A stretch of 64,000 nucleotides of DNA, taken from the NCBI GenBank assembly GCA_030248225.1, contig JASANE010010113.1, positions 1-64,000 of the forward strand. The letters run 5' to 3'. Of the stretch, positions 1 through 11,600 are shown one piece after another. The translations under genes and the position numbers were made by a program. The stretch's first letter is position 1, and every line of letters begins with the position of its first letter. This DNA comes from Trileptium ribeirensis (Eukaryota; Nematoda; Enoplea; Enoplida; Thoracostomopsidae). The notes below the pieces were generated by a model. It did no database searches, was not told where the DNA came from, and worked only from the letters and a program-made list of their open reading frames with translations.

Positions 1-1380
1 AGTTATCAATGAGATATTGCATCTTTTATGGGCACGACGCCTCGGAACTCCAATTGTTCTGCACATGGTCCGGACATGAAACATCCAGACATAAAAATTC
101 ATATCCTAAGGCGATACTTCCGTAGAATTTTTTAATTCAAATATAACTCCAGTTTAGACGTATAAACAGTGAAAACAAATATTTCGTATCCAGCACTATA
201 AGACTCAAAACAATACTGAATAACTAGCCGTGCCAGGATTTCTGAGTTTCAGTACATATCGGTTAGGTGACAATCCGTGCCATTAAGTTGGCCTTAATAC
301 ACGGTAGTTTAGGTACTGGTGGCAGAAGAAATAATATTCCACGATTTTCAAACGCTTAAGAGCAATGCTATTTTCTAGAATCTGTTCAAAACTATATTGA
401 AATATAACTTGGTATCAACTTTTTGCGACATATGAAACTATACGAAACTGAACAAAAATTTATTTAGTTACACCAAATAATTAACGTTATCTATTAGTAT
501 GCCAACACGCTGTATGCTCCAACATAAGATGCTCGGAAGTTTCAACATTTGTTTTTGTAAGTAATGGTACGATTAAAAAGCCTTAGTATTTTGTTATTTA
601 AAGCTTAACAGGGTAAAACACGGATACTAAACAATAGATAAGTTGCTTTGTTAGTGCTGCTTTATTCTAATACAGATACCGCTACCTAGTTTCCATTAAA
701 GTTATCAAAACAACTATTACTATTCTATAGATATAAACCAAGCGTAACTGATGTTAATATACCTTAAGATCTCGATGAACGACACTCTGGTCGTGAAGCG
801 CTACAATACATTCAAACAGCTGTCGCATAATATGTCTGAAAGTAACATTATCCAACAATTTACAAAATACTGATTTATTTTTTAGTTCATTTCAGTTTAA
901 GGATAGAGTATATGTTCATATTCAAAACTTACATTTTACCACTTACCCTTTACGAACAATACAACAATATTGGTTAAATTTCAATTTATAGGAATGTTCA
1001 GAGTAGGTGATACTTCGACAACGTGAAATTTAGGGTCATTCAGGGTTATCTGGAATTAAATTCGGGGTTGTATATATTTTCACGAACCACAATTCTCTAT
1101 CCATTTAACCGAACAAATATTCAGAGGCCAAGGATCTGAACCTACAATGTTTCGCTATATGACGCTAGGAGAGGCGGCGTCGTAGGTACATTATATTTTA
1201 AGGCGTCAAGATTTTAGTTTTCGTACCAACTCACTAAGCACATTTAGAAAATTCATTTTTGTACGTAATATTTAAATATTTATAAGTGTATTTTTAATGT
1301 ATATTTTAGTTATATTTGTGTATATATATTCTAAGTGCATATTATACCCTAATCTCTCAAAATTGTTGGTTACTTTATCC
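1..1380. other. AT-rich DNA, nothing recognised
   Basis: No ORF with coding character, no RNA gene and no clear repeat unit was seen in this stretch. It lies upstream of the Merlin-like element. Confidence 0.5.
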
Positions 1381-1382
1381 CT

Positions 1383-1414
1383 GTAAATTGGGAGACAACC
1401 ATGTCCCAATTTAC
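1383..1414. repeat. perfect 11-bp inverted repeat
   Basis: GTAAATTGGGA and its exact complement TCCCAATTTAC are separated by 10 nt. The hairpin lies about 300 bp upstream of the Merlin-like transposase promoter. It could be subterminal structure of that element or chance; no role is assigned. Confidence 0.5.
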
Positions 1415-1709
1415 CATGCTTATTTTTGTTTGCCTGCTGAAAATTATATGTTTCGGCAGACAGGGCGTAATTTCGCTCAAGATTTTTGATCTCATGGCCT
1501 CCCCAGCCTGTATTGGGGTGGAAATACTCCATGAGAGTATATTTTTGGGGGAATATTGTCCAAGAGGTTTTTGGGCACTGTTATTCCAGGTAATGTCTTG
1601 GACTTATTGTTATAGTAAAATAATTCTCACAGTAGATAAATTCACATAAAATCTCAAGACACAATTAGTATTTACAAGTTAGTTCTCACGACAATTGCCT
1701 CTTTCCTTC

Positions 1710-1748
1710 TATAAAAGGAGTATACTCTCCTCCAGTTCATCACTCAAG
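1710..1748 (+). promoter_or_regulatory. TATA-box promoter of the Merlin-like transposase
   Basis: TATAAAAG starts at 1710. A TTCATC initiator-like sequence follows with its A 29 bp downstream of the first T of the box, and the transposase ATG follows at 1749. The spacing is normal for a eukaryotic RNA polymerase II core promoter. Usage is inferred. Confidence 0.45.
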
Positions 1749-2453
1749 ATGTTTCGCAACGAAGTGCTGCCGCTGATCGATGACAACGAGAAAGCTATTC
1801 CCTGGATGCAACAGAAGCGCCTGCTGCCAAACTCGATACAGTGCAAGTCTTGCGGTAGCATTATGAACTGGACAAGGTACGCCAAAATGAAGGACGGCTG
1901 GTCATGGAAGTGCCAGAACAAGAACTGTCCTAAGTTCAAAAGCACAACGACTATACGAAATGGCAGTTTATTTGCCAACACCAACGTAGGTGTTCCGCGT
2001 GCTCTACTTGTGGGCAATCGAGGAATCAGAAAAAAACATCATGGAGCAGGTCCGGCTGTCAAGCAAAACGGTGGTAGACGCGTTTGCATCATTCCGAGAA
2101 ATATGTTCTCGTTATCTTCAGACAAGTACAATCCAGCTGGTTGGGCCAGAGGCAGTGGTTGAGATCGACGAATCGAGCTTTAGCCACAAGCAAAAGTTCC
2201 ACCGTGGGCGTGCTCCTCATACGCAGATATGGGTATTCGGTATAGTGAACTCAAGTCACGAACGTGCCGTTGGATTTATGGAAATCGTGGAACGCCGTGA
2301 TGTAGCTACCCTGAGGCCGATTATACAGGACGTGGCTATTCCAGGCACAATAATTCATTCGGACGAGTGGCGGGCGTACCGTGGCATCGCAGAAATGGGC
2401 CTGACCCACCGGACGGTAAATTCGGTAATCAAACTACCGTTGACCAAACCCGC
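1749..2453 (+). pseudogene. Merlin (IS1595/ISXO2-like) DDE transposase, frameshifted and 3'-truncated
   Basis: Reading starts at the ATG at 1749, just after a TATA box. The N-terminal part has a zinc-ribbon-like pattern (CKSCG, then a C-x4-C pair CQNKNC), as in the IS1595/Merlin N-terminal domain. Near 1985-1990 the frame shifts by one base, and the rest continues in the next frame to about 2424. That part carries the DDE core: VVEIDES holds the first catalytic Asp and IIHSDEW the second. The third acidic residue and the family C-terminus are missing, because the sequence runs into an L4.7 repeat fragment at about 2454. With a frameshift and no complete catalytic triad the copy should be inactive. 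Family assignment rests on motifs read by eye; terminal inverted repeats were not identified. Confidence 0.75.
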
Positions 2454-2705
2454 GATCCGACGTTAAACGTCTAGAGATTTGTCGGACCCCAGTAGGGGCC
2501 ACTAGCTAAATATAAACTTACAATCGTTCAGGAAACTGAAACGCGTAAAATTAACCATTAACTCTTCCAGGTGGAACGATGGTAGGGAATAGTGGTATGG
2601 TCTCTTTGGCCTGTGAGCAGATGACGAAGCCAACCTCCATAGGGACCCCAAAGGTAGTACCATTTAGGCTATGTGTGCAAACCGTCCAGCAGGATCAGAA
2701 CACAT
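2454..2705 (+). mobile_element. L4.7 repeat, 3'-end fragment a (left part)
   Basis: From GATCCGACGTTAAACGTC onward this matches positions 20729 onward of the long L4.7 copy at 15442-21156, including the segments GGGCCACT and TCTCTTTGGCCTGTGAGCAG. It replaces the end of the Merlin-like gene. At 2705 it is interrupted by a 715-bp TIR element and resumes at 3421. Confidence 0.75.
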
Positions 2706-3420
2706 CGTCGTCGATCTGAGCAAAAAACGCAATACATGTATTTGATCATTTTGTGAAATTTAGTACTACTGTGTACGTCTCGGCGAGATCTAGCGATCTG
2801 AGCAGAAAACACAAAGCGGAGAGCGATATTATTGAGTTATAATCGATATAGTAAATAACGCAGATCAACACAATAGTGCAACAAAAAACGCAGTGATAAT
2901 GCGTCTTTTGCTCAGATTGTGTTAAATACAATGTCATATATACAAAAAACGCAATGAGCATTTTGTCTTTTGCTCAGATCGCCAAATTGATTCAAGTGAC
3001 GCCGAATCCGAAACAGAAGAATCTGAGCACAGTGGAAGTGACGATGATATACCGTTAATGAATTTTCTGCAATGACAATCACAGATAAAGGTAATAAAAT
3101 GTGTTTAATTTTTTACGTATTGCATTGCGTCTTTTGCCTAAGGTTGAACCAGTTACTGCTCTTAAATATCTCGATCTGAGCAAAAAACGCAGTTCCGCCT
3201 TACAACCCTTTTTTAGTATTTCTCAAGAACCCATTATAATTTGATGTTTCAAGTTCCAAGGGTACCATTAAAAATGTACTGCCTATAAGCAATGTAAAAC
3301 TGAAAAGAATAATTAGCTACGGTCGCACGCTATGACAGTTACATTTTAACTAAAATTTTCAAACGTCGATATCTCGAAACTATGGAATTTTCATTGCGTC
3401 TCCTGCTCGGATCGACGACG
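2706..3420. mobile_element. 715-bp non-autonomous TIR element (MITE-like) inside an L4.7 fragment
   Basis: The ends are inverted repeats of about 28 bp starting CGTCGTCGATC, matching at 24 of 28 positions. ACAT stands on both sides (2702-2705 and 3421-3424), consistent with a 4-bp target duplication. The interrupted L4.7 sequence is continuous in the intact copy, which proves an insertion. The motif GATCTGAGCAAAAAACGCA or a variant recurs inside in both orientations: 2713 (+), 2795 (+), about 2898 (-), 2961 (-), about 3123 (-, partial), 3173 (+) and 3392 (-). There is no transposase ORF, so it would need one in trans. Its superfamily was not determined. Confidence 0.7.
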
Positions 3421-3586
3421 ACATACTGTGAAGCGCTCCTGCGGCTTGCTAAGCTCCGTACGTTCTTGAGACTGACCTGAAAAGAAAAATAAACCCAGTA
3501 GGTCCACCCTCGAGGTCACGATAGCCGGTGTCGCATGGGCATTGCGTTTTGGAAGTGCGCGATGCAGCAGAGTCACGTCTGTTACA
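3421..3586 (+). mobile_element. L4.7 repeat, 3'-end fragment a (right part)
   Basis: This continues fragment a after the TIR element: GAAGCGCTCCTGCGGCTTGC, then the GATGCAGCAG...GTCACGTC end segment. It ends in GTTACA at 3586, where the other copies also stop (in ATTACA). Confidence 0.7.
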
Positions 3587-4430
3587 AAGCTATTATTTTA
3601 ATAGCAGTTCACAATGCCTGGGGAGAGCTCGAAGATCCTGTTCTCTCTCTTTTACTTTTACGTGGGGAAATAGGTATATACACATTAATATAGAAATACG
3701 AATTACGCCGTGTGTACAGCCAACTTTAACTAATCCAACATCACGTATCATATAGTCCTTTGCTCTCCATTCATAGAAAAAATTTTTCGTGGGGGCTTTA
3801 CTAGAGGATCTTTATTTAGGAAACACGAGGCTGCGTATTTTACTGGGGCACATGGGGCGCTCCGCTGTCAACGGGGACTTCGAAATTTATGAATCGCCAA
3901 TACTCAGTTTGTTTGAGAAAAGTGTTAAAGTACCTAATAAATGGCGTGCAAAAACGCAATCAAAACGTTTCTGAGATGGTGAAAGCGACTTAATAGGTAT
4001 AGTTTTTACACAGTTTATGACATTTTCGATTCAAAATAAAATTCTAGTAAAAGTTGCGGCCAATTTTTTGAATCAACTGGCACACGTTTTTACCAGAAGG
4101 GAAACAAAAATTTTGAAATGGCCACTGAAACAGGAAATGTCCAAACTTTTTGCTAGCGACACAAATCCGCAGGCACACATTTTCAACCAGGGGCAATACA
4201 AAAATGTCAGTGCACTCTAGTCCCCCAACTAAGGAAGCCCAGTGGTCGATTTCGTAAAGCGAGTAACCAATTCAATATTCAAAAGAAAATGTTTATCTAT
4301 CACTAGTACCTCGCATACGACGGTGAAACAGAGCGAACGTGACTTGATTTATAAGTTATCATTTTGTGTAATCATCTGTAACAGACTGTAATTAATGTAT
4401 AATATACCACCCTAAAACACCCGGAACCCT
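3587..4430. other. No gene recognised
   Basis: Short open frames occur (for example 3789-3974 and 4017-4220) but none resembles a known domain or has coding character. Nothing else is seen. Confidence 0.4.
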
Positions 4431-4439
4431 GAATCCATA

Positions 4440-5300
4440 AAAAACCTAATACCTCGTCGCCCAAACCCATCGAAAACAACTGAAAACGCTTGAAATATTC
4501 GTTCTGGCCACTAGATATCTAACCAACGTACTCAGCATACCGAAAAGCCTCTATATAGACCATTTCTGATGGCCTTTACCAAACTACTTGAAGAAAGACT
4601 ATGTTCTCGTAATCGGGATCAACGACCGTTAATCCAATGAAAGCAGGAAATATTCGTGCTGGACTCTAAGTAGCCGAACCACCCTATTCAGCGTGCCAAA
4701 AACATACATATAGATAATTCGCGATGTCCTATTTCATAACCATATCGAAGACATATGTTCTGGAAATCGGTTTTATTGCCCCTAAATCCACTGTACACCC
4801 CTGAAAAAGTATATGTAAAATATTATATATAAGTAGAATAAAAAGTATATATAAAATATTCGTGCTGGTTTCTAGATTCCGTATGGAAAAACCAATATAT
4901 ACATAGACCATGCTTGAAGCCTTTTTCACAATACTACGAAAGGGAAACCGGGTTCAGTAACCCTAAACATATTGAAAATCTATGAAAAGGCGTGAAATAT
5001 ACGTGCTGGACTATAGATAACCAAATATTGTATTCAGCGATTGTAAAAACCTATATATGCACCATGCTTAATAACCATGCATGGCACGGCATCCACGCAA
5101 TCAATAAACCAAAAAATGAAAACACGCAACATTTCGGAGATCGGATTCGTCGGCAATTGAAACCCAGTAAAAGATGAAATATAGTCATGATTCTACATAA
5201 CAAAGCCAACGTATCCAGCGCTCTTGAGAACCTAATAGACACATGTCGTTATATAAAAAATACGAAAAACTTGCCGAAAAGTGAAAAATCACTGTTTCTT
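4440..5300 (-). repeat. Degenerate tandem satellite, units of about 140-205 bp (Sat-A)
   Basis: A recurring block, roughly GAAATATTCGTGCTGGACT followed by a CTAGATAACC-like stretch, a TATTCAGCG-like stretch and TATATAGACCATG, begins near 4491, 4647, 4853, 4995 and 5174. Unit spacing is 156, 206, 142 and 179 bp, and units are strongly diverged. The same family is recognisable on the other strand at 37.64-38.30 kb and 63.56-63.90 kb. Confidence 0.6.
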
Positions 5301-5309
5301 GGAAATGTC

Positions 5310-8300
5310 GACACACTATATCAAAATTAAGTATGGCGCATGACCTGGGGGCCTTCCAGTTCAGACCTGGAAGAACTGAAAATACCAGGGGTGGGCGATT
5401 CTCCCAGTTTATCTGGGTGTTCAAATTAAACTGAGAAGACCACAAAGTACTGCAACAGCTACAACACGTCACATGTGCATAACTAAACGCCTGATTTAAT
5501 ATTTTTCAAATCCTGAAAGGGTAAATTTTAGCGATTGTTAGGCCCGCACGTTAGCCAAAATAGGGAGTATTCACAAGAGCATCAGGCCAGCATTGGGTAT
5601 TTTTAGCCGCGCAAGGAAGCATCTGGAAGGCACGAACTGGGGAGGATAAAATAGATTAGAGACGTGAACAGGGCCAACCTGGTATGAGATCACTGAATAT
5701 ACCTGACCTCGTTCCCTTTTTGAAGAAGCCAGCTAAATTTTGTGGGTATATTATCACAAAGGTGGTTATGACGGAAAGCTTACTTAAAAAGCGCCGCAGT
5801 GAGATCTAATTGTCATAAAAAGAGCGACTAAGAAGTAAGTTCTGTAAAAGTTTTAATTAGTTGCTTACAACCAAAACAAAGTTCTGTAAATCTTTAACCA
5901 TCAAATCCCGGAAAAAGTAATATTTTATCTTTCGCACAGTTGCAGATAGAAATAAAAACAAATCTTTCGCCAACCGTTAGCGAACAGGTAACAGCCGTTC
6001 CATTGCAATTCGCGAATGATTTGATGTTATTTCTGTCCGCAATCTTAACGTCATGTGTCAAAAATTTAAATACGAGTGAAACAGCAAAAAAATTTCTTTC
6101 ACGGAAGTTACTGTGTAAATAAGTTCTGCATTCGCAACATTACCTCGTTTTTTTCTCCGAAAACGACACAAGCTTTGTGAGGTAATCGAAAAGCTCGCCG
6201 CCTTTGCAGCTGCAACAAAAATATACAGAAAACTCTCGTGAGAGAATAGAGTTGGTATATAAATATGTTTTGGGAATATAGTTTACAAGACTTATATGTA
6301 GCTGTTGAGAAACTAGACAACTACCGTAGCATACTTCCTATGCAAATACAGCCCATTATTTTCCACTTATATCTCAACTGTACGGCGTGAGGTTGATAAA
6401 TGCTCAATTATTGTGAAAGGCGGAATACTTGCTATTGGTTTCCGGTAGCTACTGCAATAAGAAGGTATAACGGCATATGTAACACAACAACCATCTTCGT
6501 GTAAACACGCGAACATTGACAATTTCAGTCTGAAATAAGGTTTTTATATGGTGTCTCCATTGAAAAAATATTGGAAATAAATTACTGTTGCATTAATTAC
6601 AATACAAAATAAGGGCACATTACTGTACCTCTATATTTGTAAATTTTAAGTTTCCAGGATTCCTATGGTGCACCACGAACTTTCCTCACGATCTCTGAGT
6701 TTGCAGTCTAGAAGAAATAAGATTCAACGATTCAAAACCGCTTGATACATATCGCTTCGTGGCTCAACAATAACACGATGACAGGTAATTTTCACTGATC
6801 GTTTAATGGTAATGTGCGAGTAAACCTTAGGAGACCCCGATAATCATCCTATTTTGAAGCTTTACATAAAAATTGTTAGTAGCGCTTTTTGGCCAATTGA
6901 ATTTCGGCCCAAAAGTGTTCGCGGACATACTGCGCAAAGTTGAAATCTAACTAATTGTCTGTTCGCGAAAATTCAAGTAAAATTACCCAAATTTTTGAAA
7001 AAATATTTGTCGAATTTCAATTAAACCGAATTTGTTCGCGAACACCAAGAGCTTCACTATAGAACCAATTTGCTTGTAACGTCACTTTTACATTAGATTC
7101 AACACTGAATAATCCAAATTTAAATAATTAGGTATTGGGAACCCAATTTCTGGAAACTGAAAAGCCGAAATTCCGTTGAAACACAAGGTATAATTTCTGG
7201 CATTTTGATTTGATTTTGCCAATTTTCGGTTAGCGAAAAAGCCAATGTAATTCAGCCTTTTTCCATAACAAGGGTTTGCGATTCGATATCGGTAATTACA
7301 AAATATGACGGTTGGCGGGGTCACCTTAAGTTTACTCACGCATAAAGAAATTGGGTACATAGAATCAAAGGTCAATATGGAATAGTCAGATCCACGACAA
7401 TACGCACAATATTAATGGTCAGTCAAAAACACAATATCGAGACAAGTACATCGGTTAAGACCTCAGCCTTCCTAAAAGAATACTACGCAACCGTGAGTCG
7501 AATCCGCAATGCACAAAATTCATCATCACTCTGTTGATGGTTGCGCTAACCCTACTAATTACGGGAACAACAGAGCAAATACGCTAACGATGCAGATAGT
7601 TGGGAGCCAGAGAACTAACTGCTCTATCAAGGTCATTAGGCCGGTTCAGGTAAGCCCAGGGATTTTATGAATAGGGTACGAGCACATTTACCAAAGAAAC
7701 GTGGACGTGTGGCGTCGATGTGCATATTTCGTTTAGTAGCGGGAGTCAAGGTTTAGTACCCGGCCCTCAAGTAGCTAAGTTACAGGCGACAGCCAAATAC
7801 CAGGGCGTGACAAAATGTCTCGCCTCAACGAATCCTATTCTGAATCTATTCTACTAAGTGATTAAACATTGTACGGTACAATTGTGGCGCAAGTTCACGA
7901 CAATCATTGGTTCATCTAAACTAGTCATCGATTAATGGACATATAACAGATGATATGATGGTAACACCGGATAATACAATACAACAAAGTTTGTGTGCTG
8001 CACAATACATCAAAGATACGGTACGATAGGCGATATCATAGAAACACATACGTATAAATTGTTAGTGATTAATTAAATTTTACGGTTAATGACCGGAAGA
8101 ATTCGACAGATGGTCTTACATTTTTTCACGGTCAGAGTTGGCCAGTCTCTATAAATATATACATGATAAATTTCGAACGGCAATATTAAGCGAGATCTTT
8201 TGTTGCACTCGAATAAAGCCTATCCAACTTCCAGTTCACCGGAAATTTTAGATATCTAATTAGACTGACAAAGTGTGCCATTCTGGCAATAATAACGTAA

Positions 8301-8310
8301 TTAGCAAAAA
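5310..8310. other. AT-rich spacer, nothing recognised
   Basis: No ORF here has domain character. Several TTCGCGAA-type palindromic words occur around 6920-7045. The right part should hold the upstream sequence of the BEL/Pao remnant that starts near 8315, but gag or protease motifs could not be read. Confidence 0.4.
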
Positions 8311-8314
8311 CTAG

Positions 8315-8690
8315 GATGGCGTTACCGAACTGGGAGGGCGATCGAAACTACGACGTGGATGAACTGTCCATTACTGATTATTTTATGCAGAGAGATAATT
8401 AATTCGCTCGGCTTCATTGGCACTGAACGGATACAGTGTGCCGACGGGTTAGTATTTCTATCGTCGCCATTTGGCTTCATTGCAACGGGCCGAATCAAAG
8501 CGGATGACAATGGAACCGACGCGGTTTCCGCTCTGTCCTGCAATCATCGGGTCGAAGCGATCGATCCAACGATTGACATCGAAAAATTTTGGTCGCTTGA
8601 AGATGTCAGGGTCAAGCAGCCAGCGATTCTAAACGACGACGACGAGGCCCTTCGTAAGTTCAACGATACAGAACAATGCCTCCTCGGTGT
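8315..8690 (+). pseudogene. BEL/Pao pol remnant (spacer between protease and reverse transcriptase)
   Basis: Two overlapping frames look like the segment between aspartic protease and reverse transcriptase in BEL/Pao Pol. The first frame (8315-8401) ends ELSITDYF...; after a one-base shift the frame from 8359 reads LGFIGTERIQCADG, a GFIATGR stretch, then IEKFWSLEDV and DDDEALRKFNDT. The FW-SLE and DDE-LRKF words are typical of this linker. The rest of pol resumes as an RT start (YDASAK) only at about 21157. A single BEL copy broken by LINE, hAT and L4.7 insertions could explain both pieces, but roughly 110 residues between them are unaccounted for. Confidence 0.6.
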
Positions 8691-11600
8691 TCGACCTCTT
8701 GGCTCAGGCCTCGGTGGAAGGCAGGAACGCATCAAGCGGCCAACGGGACACCAGGCTCCGGACCGAGACGCCATCGGCGTGGGAAACCAACGACGTATGG
8801 TGGTTTCGCCTGAGAGCAACAGAGTGGGGTACAGTTGCCACTGCACCCACCTCTCTAATCAATTGATTGGCGAAAAACCTCTGGGATCAAAGTTGCAACG
8901 ACGACACAGGACGCGCCTGGTTTGGATGAGATTACTCACCGACATACATCCAAATCCGGGCCCACCACAGACGCCAGCGGAGGGAGGAGGACGAAAGCGA
9001 GACAAGACGGAATATGGGAAAAGGAAGAGGAAGGATCGGATCGCAGAACGAAAGGCACAGCGGGCGATAGCGAAGAAAACGGCGTGGTTAGAGAGCCTAC
9101 CCAACGGAAACACGCAGACGATTATCACGTGGAATCTGCAACGAGTGTCGATGAACGAAAACAACCGGAAACGGCTGCGGGATGTGTTGTCGTATTGCGA
9201 ACGTAAAGGATGGGATACGCTGTTGATGACGGAGACGACTGCACGGGACACAGGGATTGCATGGATCGGAGAAAACGAGCATCAATGGGCTGTAATCCAT
9301 GCAACGAAGACAGCGATCGCTCTGCGTGGCCGGGCTTTACAAAAATGGCTCGACGCGGGAGGAAAGCTACATTTCGGAGAAAGAACGACAGCGGTGGTGA
9401 TTGGTGATCTACGGCTCATTTCTATCTATCAGCCACTGTGGAACCACGGGGAAGCGGCGATGGAAACGTATCGCTCGGAGCTAGAGGGACAGTTAGCACG
9501 GGGAAACAGCCGGGAATGCGTGGTGATTGGTGGCGACATGAACGCTACCATAGGACCGGTCAAACACACGGGCACCGGGAACACCAGAGGGCGGTACGGT
9601 TTGGGTCGAACGAATGAAGCCGGCGACGACTTCCTCCGATGGTGTGAGGAGAACAACCTCGCATGGGCCAACAGCTTCGTGGACCACAAATCCAGGGGAA
9701 CCTGGTGCCATCCGGCGCTTGGACAGTGGTTTGAATTGGACGGCTTCATAACAAAAGCCAGTCAACGCCACGCCCTGGTTCGGGCAATCAAGACTGAAAT
9801 AGTGGACGCGTTTTCTGATCACCGACCGAAAAAGATTGTCATCAACAAGAACGCAGTCGGGAAGGCCCCGGCGCGGGCACCGGTCAAAAGAGCCAGAACG
9901 GCGAATGTGAAGTGGGAATTGCTGAGGGCAGGCGGAAAGAGGGACGAATTTCGACAGAATGTGGATCGACAGATCGAACACACCGACACCAATTGGGACG
10001 ACTTCGTAGGACAGCTTACGGATGTTGCAAAGGAAACGTGTGGGGTCCACGACAAGCCAGTGACATCGCCGTGGATGGTCGGGAAGGAAGGCGAGTGTCG
10101 GCAATTCCGCCGTGCGATCGAACAGTGTCTGAACGACAGGCGTGTGGAACAGGAACGAAATGGCAACGGCACGGCAGAATATGCTCGCATCCGTGAGCAG
10201 CTCAGGGCGGCTCGAAGACGGTACAAGAAGCAGCTGAAAGACTGGGAGACCCAATGGTGGGATGGTCTCATCTTGGAGTGCAAGGAAGCCCAAGAGCGGG
10301 GCGATGCGGGGCTGGTCTACAAGATTCTCAAAAAACTCGGCGAAAGAACAAACAAAGCCATGGCCGCCGACCATTTCACAGCCGCGGAATTCAAGCAACA
10401 CTTCGAAAAAGTCACAGCAGAACGGCACGAAGCAGCACCGGGAGACATTAACCGAACGGTGGCCGACGTCCCAGTTCGAGGTACCAAGAGAGCAACGATG
10501 GCGATGGCCAGAATGCTGAACGCAACACCGACAACGGACGAGATTATGAAGGAGTGGCGGAATATGAAGGAAGCGGCTCCGGGCCAAGATAGTCTACGGT
10601 TGGTGTACATTAAATCAGCGCCAGAGCGTGTGCAGCAAGCTGTTGTTGACATGGTCATTTTCATGTTCAACAACAGGGCGGACAAATGGCCGGATAGCAC
10701 GAAAGTTGGATTGGTAATCCCGTTATTCAAGAAGGGCGACAGGAGGAACGTGAATAATTATAGGGGAGTGTGCCTCCTGCCGATGGTCAGTCGGATCCTT
10801 GCGCGGGTGCTCGCGGTGCGGCTAAGAAACTGGGCAGAAGCGGCGGACCTGCTGGACGAGAATCAAAATGGGTTCCGGAGCGGGCGCTCGACGGCGGATG
10901 CAACGCAGATATTCATGCGACTGCAGGAAGACGAATGCTACCGGCGGATGTGCATCGAAGACCAGAACGGAACGTTCGAGCCAACGGACAGCGACCCGCA
11001 GGCGAGATTGCTCGACCTGCAGAAGGCATACCCGAGGGTTAACAAACCGGCCCTATGGTGCCTGCTGGCAAGATACGGTATGAAGGGCAACATGCTGCAC
11101 GTGCTTCAAGATCTGCACGAGACGACGGAATATCGAGTACGTGGCAAGGCGGAGGTAAGCGACGCGTGGATTCCAGCGCGGGGACTGCGCGAAGGCTGCC
11201 CCACATCACCAATCCTATTTAACATCTATCATCAGGCGGCGATGAGACAAGGCGAAACGGCGCGGAAGAGCCAGGCTGAAGCAGCTGGACGCGAAGCGGG
11301 GCTGAAGTGGCGGTGGATTCCGGGATCGTCGTTTCCACCACGAAGACGCCCCGACAGCCATCATTCCGAAGCGGTATCGATAACGCTCACAAGCTCACTC
11401 TTCGCGGATGATACCACGATTTTGGGCGCGCGGGCGGAGATCGAAGAGGGCGTACGGATAATGAAGAGCACAATGGCAAAGTGGGAGGAAAGAAATAATG
11501 ACGCAAAGGAGGAGGAATTGGATTTCGGCAGCAACGACAGCAACGACGTTCGGATGCTGGGCGTATGGCTCGGGTGGAAGCGCGATTTACGACAGCGGAT

